Source of the DNA: an uncultured Mycoplasma sp. | GTDB taxonomy: Bacteria > Bacillota_I > Bacilli_A > RF39 > UBA660 | Reading direction: 5' to 3' | Assembly: GCA_905209745.1 (NCBI GenBank) | Contig: CAJLUG010000022.1 | Span: 1-10,167, forward strand | Length of the DNA: 10,167 nucleotides | Part shown: positions 1 to 6,395 of the stretch, in pieces | Layout: each line of letters begins with the position of its first letter | Numbering within the stretch: position 1 is the stretch's first letter | Translations under genes and position numbers: made by a program | The notes under the pieces: model-generated | What the model was told of the DNA's origin: nothing | Seen by the model: only the letters and a program-made list of their open reading frames with translations | The model's database searches: none

Positions 1-212
1 GTATCTCTATTCTCCCAGTAAATATAATCCTCTTCTAGTATTCCAATTCCATCTGTTCCCTTATTGTCTTTTCCACGATCCGTTACATCTCCTAAAATAA
101 ATATTTTTTCATATTCATTTAAATAATAGTTTTTTACTTTCTCTAATGGATAACGGTAACTATGAAAATCACTAATTGCTATGAATGAATTAGGCACTAT
201 ATTACTATTCAT
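1..212 (-). CDS. Metallophosphoesterase (calcineurin-like), N-terminal part, cut by window edge
   Basis: My own translation from the ATG at 212-210 gives 70 residues open to the window edge. Two family signatures are visible: D15-F-H17 (the DxH metal-binding motif near the N-terminus) and G41-D-V-T-D-R-G47 (the GDxxDRG motif of the Ser/Thr-phosphatase and diadenosine-tetraphosphatase branch of the calcineurin-like superfamily). Members use two metal ions to hydrolyse phosphate esters and are usually cytosolic. The later GNHE and histidine motifs lie outside the window, so the substrate cannot be judged. The start is supported by an AAAAGGGGG Shine-Dalgarno (220-229) seven bases upstream and by a strong promoter at 239-267. 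A phosphoprotein phosphatase or an ApaH-like enzyme are both possible. Confidence 0.8.
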   Translation of the reverse strand, partial: MNSNIVPNSFIAISDFHSYRYPLEKVKNYYLNEYEKIFILGDVTDRGKDNKGTDGIGILEEDYIYWENRD

Positions 213-238
213 TCTTATTCCCCCTTTTTAGTGCTCAT

Positions 239-267
239 ATTTTACCACAAAAAAAGGAGTTTGTCAA
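239..267 (-). promoter_or_regulatory. Strong sigma-A promoter for the metallophosphoesterase gene
   Basis: On the minus strand a perfect -35 TTGACA (267-262) is followed by a 17-base spacer and a -10 TAAAAT (244-239). Transcription would start near 232, leaving a leader of about 20 bases before the ATG at 212. This separates the metallophosphoesterase gene from the ATPase operon upstream of it on the same strand. Confidence 0.8.
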
Positions 268-312
268 TTCCTTCCTAGTATAGATAGTATAAATCAGTTT
301 GGAAATACATAC

Positions 313-328
313 AAAAAGAGAAATCTCT
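313..328 (-). terminator. Weak terminator candidate after the ATPase/DUF2871 operon
   Basis: On the minus strand, about 25 bases after the DUF2871 stop, AGAG-ATTT-CTCT forms a four-base-pair stem followed by five Ts. The stem is short, but its place between the operon end and the next promoter (267-239) is right. Readthrough into the metallophosphoesterase gene is quite possible. Confidence 0.3.
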
Positions 329-352
329 GTTAAACAAAATTTTAATACTGTT

Positions 353-769
353 TTATTTTTCCTCTTTTACTCTTTTTATTAATATAATAAAGAATAATAT
401 TATTCCTATTCCTAATAAGATATGTCCTATACCACTGATTCCACTAATCATTTTGTCATAGCTTACATAGAATTCATCTACGATATCAGCTATTCCTCTT
501 ATCCATAACATGATTCCTGTTAGTATTAATCCTATATTATAGATGATATAGAATGCATTGAACTTTTTATCCTTTGTTATGTGAAATTCTTTTTCTAATA
601 TTAGAACGATTAAGAAAAAGAACATTCCTAGGACAAAGAAATGGGTATGGGTAAAACTCCATGTATTTGGTTCTGTCAATTCTAAGAATCTACTTCCTTC
701 TCTATAGATAATGCCACAAAACATGGCAACTATTGCATAGATAAATGCGGTATTTACTAATTTTTTCAT
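353..769 (-). CDS. DUF2871 family small integral membrane protein
   Basis: This 138-residue protein has four predicted membrane segments (about 5-22, 41-58, 71-91, 110-131) and a lysine-rich C-terminal tail. The pattern, with Y-R-E at 22-24, T-H-T-H at 40-43 opening the second segment and G-I-G-H at 113-116 opening the fourth, matches DUF2871 as I recall it; no biochemical function is established. H41, H43 and H116 lie at membrane boundaries and could bind a metal or haem, which is inference only. It is the second gene of an operon: its AAAGGAG Shine-Dalgarno (785-779) overlaps the stop of the Ca2+-ATPase, 14 bases away, so the two are probably made together. The length is normal for the family and the gene looks intact. 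Confidence 0.8.
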   Translation of the reverse strand: MKKLVNTAFIYAIVAMFCGIIYREGSRFLELTEPNTWSFTHTHFFVLGMFFFLIVLILEKEFHITKDKKFNAFYIIYNIGLILTGIMLWIRGIADIVDEFYVSYDKMISGISGIGHILLGIGIILFFIILIKRVKEEK

Positions 770-783
770 TTACTTCTACTCCT

Positions 784-3372
784 TTATTTTTCTTCTTTCG
801 GTGCAAATAATTTTACGATTTCTGATACTATTAATGGCATTATTGATAAGATGATTACTGTTAACCATTCTCTGACAGTTAATGGAACAATAGAGAAAAT
901 ATCTCTTAGTCCTGGAATAAATACAATAATTAATAACATCAATATAGAAGCCAGCATGGCCATGAATAAATATTTGTTTTTTGGTTGATTCTTTGAGAAG
1001 AAGGACATGGTATTAGAATGCTGATTCATAGCATGTACTATTTGTGATAAACATAGAGTGATAAATGTCATGGTAATTGCAGTTTTATAACTATCTCTTA
1101 ATCCTGTAAAGTAGGCTGTAAATGATAATAATGTTAATAAAGCACCATAGTATGCGATATTTGCTACCATATTCTTTTCAAACAAGGTACCTTTTTTTGT
1201 TGGAGGATGTTTCATGGTGTTTTTATTGGCAGGGTCTACTCCTAAGGCTAAGGCAGGTAGTGTATCTGTAATTAAGTTTACAAATAAAATATGTACTGCT
1301 AATATTGGGGTTTCTAAGTTAAAGACGATAGCTAAGAAGATTGTTAAAACCTCGGCAATATTTCCGGTTAATAAAAATTGAATTACTTTTTGAATATTAC
1401 GATAAATTCTTCTTCCTTCTTTGATTGCCACTTCGATTGTTGAGAAGTTATCGTCTAAAAGTAACATATCAGCGGCATCTTTTGCAACGTCTGTTCCATT
1501 TTTACCCATGGCGATACCAATATCTGCTGTATTTAAAGCAGGAGCGTCATTTACTCCATCTCCAGTCATTCCAACTATTTCATGTTTTTTCTGTAGAGCA
1601 TTTACTATATCTAATTTATCTTTGGGACTTACTCTTGAAAATACTGTAATTTTAGATACTTTTTGTTCTAGTTCTTCTGGGCTCATTTCATGCAATTCTT
1701 CTACATTGATTGCTAAATCCCCCTCTTTATATATTCCTAAGTTTTTCGCAATCGCTACTGCTGTTGCTTTATGATCTCCAGTAATCATAATAACTTTAAT
1801 TCCAGCATCCTGACAGCTCTTAATAGATGCCATAACTTCTTTTCTTGGTGGGTCTATCATACCAACAATTCCTAAAAGAATCATATCGTTTTCTACCTCT
1901 TTTTCTTGTAATTTGTCTTTTTTGTAAGCAAATGCAAGAAGTCTTAAAGCATCGTTTGATAACTCTTCACATTTTTTAGAAATCTTTTCTTTTCCTTCTT
2001 GAGTTAATTTTTTCTTTCTACCATCTACTAAGATATAGGCACATCTTTCGATTACTTCTTCTGGAGCACCTTTGATATATGCTTCACTCTTACCATTCTT
2101 TTTACAGATTACAGTCATCATTTTACGTACAGAATCGAATGGTTTTTCGTATTCTTTTTGGTTTTCTTTTCTGATTTGTTCCACACTATAATTATTTTTT
2201 TCAGCAAAGGTTAATAAGGCTCCTTCTGTTGGATCTCCTTCTATTTTATCATTTACTTTACTGGCATTATTACAAAGTACTCCACAATTTATAAACTTGT
2301 CTGTTAACTTGTTTTCTTTTCCTTCTACTATATTTTCAGCAGTAAAGTATTTTGTTACAGTCATTTTATTTTCTGTAAGAGTTCCTGTTTTATCCGTACA
2401 GATTACTGTTGCGCTACCTAGTGTTTCTACCGCTGGAAGTTGTTTTACTAAGGCTTTCTTTTTCGCCATTCTCTGTACTCCAATTGCCATTACTACTGTT
2501 ACTGTTGCTGGCAATCCTTCTGGTATTACAGAAATTGCTAGAGATACGGCAATCATTAAAATTGATATTAAATCTTTACCACGAATTAATCCGATAATAA
2601 AGATTAGAATACTTACTATAATTCCTAAGATACTTAGTACTTGACCAATTTTATTTAATTTTTTCTTTAGCGGTGTTTCTGTTATGTCATCTGTATCTAG
2701 TAGTTTCGCAATCATTCCTATTTCTGTTTGCATTCCGATGTTTGTAACAACACCTAGGCCCGTACCATTTTGAATGATTGTTGAAGAAAATCCCATGTTC
2801 TTTCTTTCTCCTAGAGGAGAGTCTTTCTTACAAATAAAATCTTTGTCTTTTTCTACCGCAACACTTTCTCCTGTTAATGCAGATTCATCTACTAGAATAT
2901 CATGTTCTTCGATAAAGCGAACATCTGATGGAATTATATTTCCAGCTTCTAAATAAATAATATCGCCTGGTACTAAGTCTTTCGCTAATATTTTTTCTTT
3001 TTTACCATTTCTTAGTACGACAGAATGAGGTGCATTCATGTTTCTTAAGGCCTCTAAGGCATCACTTGCTTTTTTCTCTTGTACTACACTAATTACAATA
3101 TTTATGGCAATAATAAACAAGATAACAAAGCCCTCTATTTTTTCTCCTAATAAGAATGATAATATAGAGGCAATTAACAAGATAATAATCATTTTATCTG
3201 TTAGTTGTTCCATCACCATTTTAAATATTGTTTTTTTCTTTTTTTGTTTTAATTCGTTAGGACCATATTTTTCTTGTCTTTTTTTTACTTCACTTGTTGT
3301 TAGTCCTATGTTTATATTTGTATTTAGTTCTTTTATTACTGTATCTAATTCTTTTATGTAGCTTTCTCCCAT
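784..3372 (-). CDS. Cation-transporting P-type ATPase, Ca2+ pump (type II, PacL/SERCA-like)
   Basis: This 862-residue P2-type ATPase probably exports Ca2+ across the plasma membrane. Landmarks in order: a cation-ATPase N-terminal region (1-55); the actuator-domain TGES at 167-170; PEGLP in M4 with E285; the phosphorylation motif D327-KTGTLT; the nucleotide-domain KGAPEE at 434-439; the hinge TGD at 531-533; TGDGVNDAP at 603-611; then six C-terminal helices. Ion ligands match SERCA: E285 (E309), N671 (N768), E674 (E771), N699, T702 and D703 (N796, T799, D800). The M8 position equivalent to SERCA E908 is Q777, as in plasma-membrane pumps. This favours Ca2+ over Na+/K+ or H+, with altered site I. 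The start has an AAAGGA site (3386-3381) eight bases upstream and a promoter at 3435-3408. It is cotranscribed with the DUF2871 gene. PacL-type is a class name; I give no symbol. Confidence 0.93.
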   Translation of the reverse strand: MGESYIKELDTVIKELNTNINIGLTTSEVKKRQEKYGPNELKQKKKKTIFKMVMEQLTDKMIIILLIASILSFLLGEKIEGFVILFIIAINIVISVVQEKKASDALEALRNMNAPHSVVLRNGKKEKILAKDLVPGDIIYLEAGNIIPSDVRFIEEHDILVDESALTGESVAVEKDKDFICKKDSPLGERKNMGFSSTIIQNGTGLGVVTNIGMQTEIGMIAKLLDTDDITETPLKKKLNKIGQVLSILGIIVSILIFIIGLIRGKDLISILMIAVSLAISVIPEGLPATVTVVMAIGVQRMAKKKALVKQLPAVETLGSATVICTDKTGTLTENKMTVTKYFTAENIVEGKENKLTDKFINCGVLCNNASKVNDKIEGDPTEGALLTFAEKNNYSVEQIRKENQKEYEKPFDSVRKMMTVICKKNGKSEAYIKGAPEEVIERCAYILVDGRKKKLTQEGKEKISKKCEELSNDALRLLAFAYKKDKLQEKEVENDMILLGIVGMIDPPRKEVMASIKSCQDAGIKVIMITGDHKATAVAIAKNLGIYKEGDLAINVEELHEMSPEELEQKVSKITVFSRVSPKDKLDIVNALQKKHEIVGMTGDGVNDAPALNTADIGIAMGKNGTDVAKDAADMLLLDDNFSTIEVAIKEGRRIYRNIQKVIQFLLTGNIAEVLTIFLAIVFNLETPILAVHILFVNLITDTLPALALGVDPANKNTMKHPPTKKGTLFEKNMVANIAYYGALLTLLSFTAYFTGLRDSYKTAITMTFITLCLSQIVHAMNQHSNTMSFFSKNQPKNKYLFMAMLASILMLLIIVFIPGLRDIFSIVPLTVREWLTVIILSIMPLIVSEIVKLFAPKEEK

Positions 3373-3407
3373 TCTACCATTCCTTTATCTTGGTTTATTA
3401 TATATTT

Positions 3408-3435
3408 ATTTTAACACAACTAAATATTAAATCAA
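3408..3435 (-). promoter_or_regulatory. Extended -10 promoter for the Ca2+-ATPase operon
   Basis: On the minus strand TTGATT (3435-3430), a 16-base spacer and TAAAAT (3413-3408) are preceded by TGT, giving an extended -10. The expected start is near 3401, about 29 bases before the ATG at 3372. The extended -10 compensates for the imperfect -35 and short spacer. Confidence 0.6.
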
Positions 3436-3467
3436 TCTCTAGTTTTGTTTTTATTTTGGTTCTTTCG

Positions 3468-3476
3468 TGGTATATT
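3468..3476 (+). promoter_or_regulatory. Extended -10 element for the tyrosine phosphatase gene
   Basis: TGG-TATATT (3468-3476) lies 20 bases before the ATG at 3497. The best -35 is TTGTTT at 3446-3451 with a long 19-base spacer, so the promoter probably relies on the extended -10. An overlapping TATTAT at 3473-3478 is an alternative -10. Confidence 0.45.
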
Positions 3477-3496
3477 ATGTATAGGTTGGTGGTTGC

Positions 3497-3967
3497 ATGA
3501 TAAAAATTTGTTTCGTCTGTTTAGGAAATATTTGTCGTTCGCCGATGGCAGAATTTGTTTTTAAAAAGTTAGTTCATGATCAAGGCTTAGAACAATACTT
3601 TATTATTACTTCTTTAGGAACTAGTAATGAAGAATATGGTAATACTATTCATCCAGGTACTGTGAAGGAATTAAAAAAGCATCATATTCCATATACGATG
3701 CATTATGCAAAACAGTTAGAGAGAGATGATTACTTTAAGTTTGATTATTTTATTGGGATGGATCTTTCTAATGTTTCAAGTATGAAGAGGTTATTTTCTT
3801 CGGATCCTCTTCATAAAGTATATCGTTTTTTAGACTTTACACCCTTAAAAAGAGATATTTATGATCCTTGGTATACTTTAGACTTTGAAAGTACTTATAA
3901 TGATATAGAAATGGCATCTCGTTATTTATTACAGTATTTATTAGAAAAAGAAAATGGCTCTTTTTAG
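3497..3967 (+). CDS. Low-molecular-weight protein tyrosine phosphatase
   Basis: This 156-residue protein has the full LMW-PTP active site. The N-terminal P-loop C8-L-G-N-I-C-R14-S fits C(X)5R-S, with C8 the nucleophile, followed by P-M-A-E. The general-acid loop near the C-terminus reads D123-P124-W-Y, where the family has DPY/W. It hydrolyses phosphotyrosine or phosphoarginine in the cytosol. In Firmicutes such enzymes oppose BY-kinases or, for YwlE, the arginine kinase McsB; residues here do not decide between these. The family is usually about 150-160 residues, so the gene is complete. The start is set by the P-loop position; the Shine-Dalgarno (AGGTTGGTGG just upstream) is unusually poor, suggesting modest expression. 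Its stop overlaps that of the convergent AI-2E gene, and its last codons form half of a terminator hairpin. Confidence 0.92.
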   Translation: MIKICFVCLGNICRSPMAEFVFKKLVHDQGLEQYFIITSLGTSNEEYGNTIHPGTVKELKKHHIPYTMHYAKQLERDDYFKFDYFIGMDLSNVSSMKRLFSSDPLHKVYRFLDFTPLKRDIYDPWYTLDFESTYNDIEMASRYLLQYLLEKENGSF

Positions 3968-3983
3968 GCCATTTCCTTTTTTT
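3952..3983. terminator. Bidirectional terminator shared by convergent PTP and AI-2E genes
   Basis: AAATGGC (3952-3958) pairs with GCCATTT (3968-3974) across a nine-base loop. The plus strand continues CC and seven Ts (3977-3983); the minus strand continues into a T-rich TTCTTTTTCT. The hairpin can thus end both transcripts. Unusually, both stop codons (TAG 3965-3967 plus, TAA 3966-3964 minus) lie in the loop region, and each stem arm is coding. Confidence 0.8.
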
Positions 3984-5130
3984 GTTCTTTTATTTTTACT
4001 TTCTTTTTATTTTTTTGATCTATTTTATCATTTACATTTGTTCTTATAATACTATATAAAATAGAACATAGAGGAACACTAATTAACATACCTAAGATAC
4101 CATAAACACTTGCTCCTATGGTTACTGCTACTAAGACCCAGATACCTGGAAGTCCAACTGATTTTCCGACTACTTTTGGATAGATTAAGTTTCCTTCTAG
4201 TTGTTGGAGAATAAGGATAAAAATTATGAAGATGATGGCTTTGGTTGGGCTTACCATTAATATTAAGAAGGCACCAACAATCGTACCAATAAAAGCTCCA
4301 AAGACTGGTATTAAGGCAGTAAATCCTACTAAGACTGAAATGGTTGATGCATATGGAATATTTAAAAGTAACATACCAATAAAACAAAGAACACCAATAA
4401 TGACAGCTTCTAGGCATTGTCCTGTAATAAAATTACCAAATATTTTATTGGATAATTCACTTATTTCAATTATTTTTTTCTCTTTTTTCTCTGGTAAGTA
4501 AGCTCGCATTACTTTTTTTATTTGCCTTCTAAGATCTTCTTTTTTCAATAATATGTAAATAGCAAAGACAATTCCTAAAACAAGAGATGTAATGGTTCCA
4601 GCTACGGTTGATGCTACTCCTAGAGATGTTTTCATCACTTCTTCTTTATTATCACTGATGTAGTCTGTTAATTCTTTTGTCATATTTTCGATGTTATTAT
4701 TTAGTTTGTTGATGGTTTTTCTTTTAATTCCAACTTTATCTAATAGCACTATACTTTGTTCTTTATAAGAATCAAAGTTTTTGGTAAATAGTTCGGTTGT
4801 ATTTTTTAATTCTGGTATTAATAGTCCTAACATTAAAGAGATGACAGCTAAAATGATAATAAATGTTAGTAATACTGATACTGGTCTTTTTATTCTATTT
4901 ATTATTTTATTGTTTTTTCTATTTAGTTTATTGATTCCTTTTTCTATGACATTTAATAAAACGTTTAGTACGAAAGCAATCATGGCACCTACAATGAATG
5001 GCATAAAGATTGCGATGATATATTCTAGTAATTTCCAAATTTCTGAAATATTGATAAAGAAGAAGATTACTACGATTGTAAATAATATTAATTCCATAAT
5101 TTCTTTTTTATTTTCTTTTAAATTTAACAT
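3964..5130 (-). CDS. AI-2E family transporter (UPF0118/PerM-like membrane protein)
   Basis: This 388-residue polytopic membrane protein belongs to the AI-2E exporter/PerM family. Known members include E. coli TqsA (AI-2 export) and Na+/H+ antiporters from haloalkaliphiles; most are uncharacterised. Hydrophobic segments lie near 13-28, 35-60, 85-105, 168-195, 240-295, 298-310 and 328-362, with a hydrophilic stretch (106-165) that fits the family's extracytoplasmic region. The diagnostic block is Q309-Q-L-E-G-N-L-I-Y-P-K then V-G-K-S-V-G-L, and G-I-L-G-M-L-I-S-V-P-L near 344-354. I chose the ATG at 5130: it has an AGGTGA site (5140-5135) five bases upstream and lies just after a promoter. A TTG at 5190 would add 20 residues, but that stretch contains the promoter. 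The lysine-rich tail ends in a terminator shared with the PTP gene. The substrate is unknown. Confidence 0.88.
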   Translation of the reverse strand: MLNLKENKKEIMELILFTIVVIFFFINISEIWKLLEYIIAIFMPFIVGAMIAFVLNVLLNVIEKGINKLNRKNNKIINRIKRPVSVLLTFIIILAVISLMLGLLIPELKNTTELFTKNFDSYKEQSIVLLDKVGIKRKTINKLNNNIENMTKELTDYISDNKEEVMKTSLGVASTVAGTITSLVLGIVFAIYILLKKEDLRRQIKKVMRAYLPEKKEKKIIEISELSNKIFGNFITGQCLEAVIIGVLCFIGMLLLNIPYASTISVLVGFTALIPVFGAFIGTIVGAFLILMVSPTKAIIFIIFILILQQLEGNLIYPKVVGKSVGLPGIWVLVAVTIGASVYGILGMLISVPLCSILYSIIRTNVNDKIDQKNKKKVKIKEQKKEMA

Positions 5131-5158
5131 TTTATCACCTACTGCTTTAATGGTTATG

Positions 5159-5187
5159 ATTCTATCACAAATTCCTTTATTTTTCAA
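5159..5187 (-). promoter_or_regulatory. Sigma-A promoter for the AI-2E transporter gene
   Basis: On the minus strand TTGAAA (5187-5182), a 17-base spacer and TAGAAT (5164-5159) are preceded by TGA, an extended -10. The start would fall near 5152, about 22 bases before the ATG at 5130. The gene is therefore transcribed independently of the ASCH gene upstream, and the promoter rules out a TTG start at 5190. Confidence 0.7.
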
Positions 5188-5215
5188 CAAGAAATGAGTA
5201 TTATATTATTTGTTT

Positions 5216-5644
5216 TTACTTTGATGATTTACCGTCGTTATATTCTTTTTCTTCATAATTCCATATTCCTAACTTACCTTTCGCAATTATAGGTTGTTCT
5301 AGTGGGGTCACATTTTCTAAGATCCAGGCATATCTTCCTTCTTCATATAGTCCTAAAAGATATTCTTGGGGATTTTCTTTTTTTAGTTTTTCTATCCACT
5401 CTTTTGTCATTTCAATACAATCTACTAAGTTTGCTTTTAATATTATTTTTCCATAAGATAAGTCTTGTTCTGTTACTAAACTTTTCATGAAATCTTTTTC
5501 TAATAGTTTCTTTGAGGCTTTACTAATACTCGCATGAATGTATAGTTCTCCACGATATTTTGTCTTCCAACTTCTCGTTTCTATTTTTTTATGTTTCATT
5601 TTTATTAGTGTTGCATATGGTTCTTTGATACTTAATACTTTCAC
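5216..5644 (-). CDS. ASCH domain-containing protein
   Basis: This 142-residue protein spans one ASCH domain, a PUA-like beta-barrel fold proposed to bind RNA and found in some enzymes acting on modified nucleosides (YqfB is an N4-acetylcytidine amidohydrolase). Visible signatures are S5-I-K-E-P-Y, I21-E-T-R-S-W then K-T-K-Y-R-G-E-L-Y-I-H-A-S ending at 39, G65-K-I-I-L-K-A, Y105-A-W, and the closing G123-K-L-G-I-W-N-Y130. The I-E-T-R-x-W/Y-R-G-x-L-x-I-H-A-S pattern is the core ASCH signature. The start codon is GTG (5644-5642), set by an AAGGTGAT site a few bases upstream and by alignment of the motif. No partner enzyme is adjacent. The 85-base gap to the AI-2E gene holds that gene's own promoter, so this is probably a single-gene unit. 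The exact substrate is unknown. Confidence 0.85.
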   Translation of the reverse strand: MKVLSIKEPYATLIKMKHKKIETRSWKTKYRGELYIHASISKASKKLLEKDFMKSLVTEQDLSYGKIILKANLVDCIEMTKEWIEKLKKENPQEYLLGLYEEGRYAWILENVTPLEQPIIAKGKLGIWNYEEKEYNDGKSSK

Positions 5645-5661
5645 TTTATCACCTTGTATTT

Positions 5662-5667
5662 ATTATA
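5662..5667 (-). promoter_or_regulatory. Possible -10 box for the ASCH gene
   Basis: A consensus TATAAT on the minus strand ends 17 bases before the GTG start at 5644. No -35 is seen at the normal distance (a TTTACA is only 12 bases away), so this is a weak call. The leader would be only about 10 bases, just enough for the Shine-Dalgarno. Confidence 0.3.
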
Positions 5668-5715
5668 ACTTTTCTTATATGTAAACGCTAGAATTATTCT
5701 ATTTTCTTTCTATTT

Positions 5716-5731
5716 TAAAATATGATATACT
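5716..5731 (+). promoter_or_regulatory. Promoter region for the CmpB/glycosyltransferase operon
   Basis: Two overlapping -10 candidates are present: TAAAAT (5716-5721) and the extended TGA-TATACT (5723-5731). Neither has a good -35. The TATACT box would start transcription near 5738, inside the GGAGG ribosome site (5736-5740), so TAAAAT, starting near 5728, makes a more usable leader. Confidence 0.4.
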
Positions 5732-5744
5732 AGATGGAGGATGT

Positions 5745-6395
5745 ATGTTTATGAAAAAAAGAGAGTTAAATAGACAATTATATGATTTATTTTGGATATT
5801 TATTTTTGGATGTGTTGGAGGATGGATTGTCGAAGGGATTTTTAGTTATCTTCGATATGGGCTTCTTATCAATCATTCTGCTGTTGTGATTGGTCCATTT
5901 AATATGGCTTATGGACTAGCTACCCTTTTCTTGACAGCTACTCTTGTCAAATATAAAGATGGCAGTAATTTACAATTGTTTTGTATTGGTTTTATTGGTG
6001 GTAGTGTTTTAGAATATATCATGAGCTGGGGAATGGAACTCGTGTTAGGCTTTACTGCTTGGGACTATTCTAATATGCCTTTTAATATCAATGGTAGAAT
6101 TTGTTTACTCTATTCCTTTTTTTGGGGTTTTTTAGCAATCTTTTGGATTAAGATTATTTATCCATTTATTATTAAAATTATTAACAAATTAAATTATAAA
6201 CTTGGTAAAAAATTAATGATTTTTCTTATTATCTTTTTAGTTTTTGATATTTTACTTACTATTAGCGCTATTGATAGAGCGAGAGACGAAGAAAAAGGAA
6301 TTCCTCCAAGTAACTTTTATGAAGAGTTTTTGGATCAGACGTTTAATCAAAAATACTTACACAATATGTATAATAACAATTGGGGTGGCAAATAA
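5745..6395 (+). CDS. CmpB-type putative ABC-transporter membrane protein (PF06541 family)
   Basis: This is a 216-residue membrane protein with about five hydrophobic segments (14-36, 47-68, 77-99, 118-142, 155-175). It shows the hallmarks of the 'putative ABC-transporter type IV' CmpB family: G25-G-W-I-V-E30 in the first helix, G50-P-F-N-M-A-Y-G, G85-G-S-V-L-E-Y, and N114-I-N-G-R-I-C-L before the fourth helix. The family name implies transport, but no ATPase lies beside it and its function is not established. GGAGG (5736-5740) lies 4 bases before the ATG at 5745 and 10 before an in-frame ATG at 5751; the latter is a credible alternative start. The stop overlaps the next start as TAATG, so the two genes are translationally coupled. 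The C-terminal 40 residues are hydrophilic, Asn-rich and probably less conserved. Confidence 0.82.
   Translation: MFMKKRELNRQLYDLFWIFIFGCVGGWIVEGIFSYLRYGLLINHSAVVIGPFNMAYGLATLFLTATLVKYKDGSNLQLFCIGFIGGSVLEYIMSWGMELVLGFTAWDYSNMPFNINGRICLLYSFFWGFLAIFWIKIIYPFIIKIINKLNYKLGKKLMIFLIIFLVFDILLTISAIDRARDEEKGIPPSNFYEEFLDQTFNQKYLHNMYNNNWGGK

Noticed and set aside
262..300. Repeated AGTATAGATAGTATAA-like bases in the intergenic gap
   Set aside because: It is a short AT-rich near-repeat of a kind expected by chance at this base composition, with no further copies seen.
1421..3361. Several plus-strand open frames of 60-117 codons opposite the Ca2+-ATPase gene
   Set aside because: They are antisense shadows of a well-supported gene, with low-complexity Leu/Ser/Ile-rich translations, no family motifs and no ribosome sites.
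4079..5197. Open frames in other frames or on the plus strand across the AI-2E gene
   Set aside because: They overlap a gene with clear family motifs; their translations are not protein-like.
5680..5685. TTTACA as the -35 of the ASCH promoter
   Set aside because: It lies only 12 bases from the TATAAT box, too close for sigma-A.
5741..5773. ATG at 5741 directly after GGAGG
   Set aside because: It is out of frame with the CmpB gene, stops after ten codons, and touches the Shine-Dalgarno sequence.
6380..6394. Upstream TTG start for the glycosyltransferase
   Set aside because: The ATG in TAATG at 6395 starts the protein exactly at the conserved first beta strand (MKIVVFTCSTGGGH); TTG at 6380 would overlap the CmpB gene by 16 bases and has no better ribosome site.
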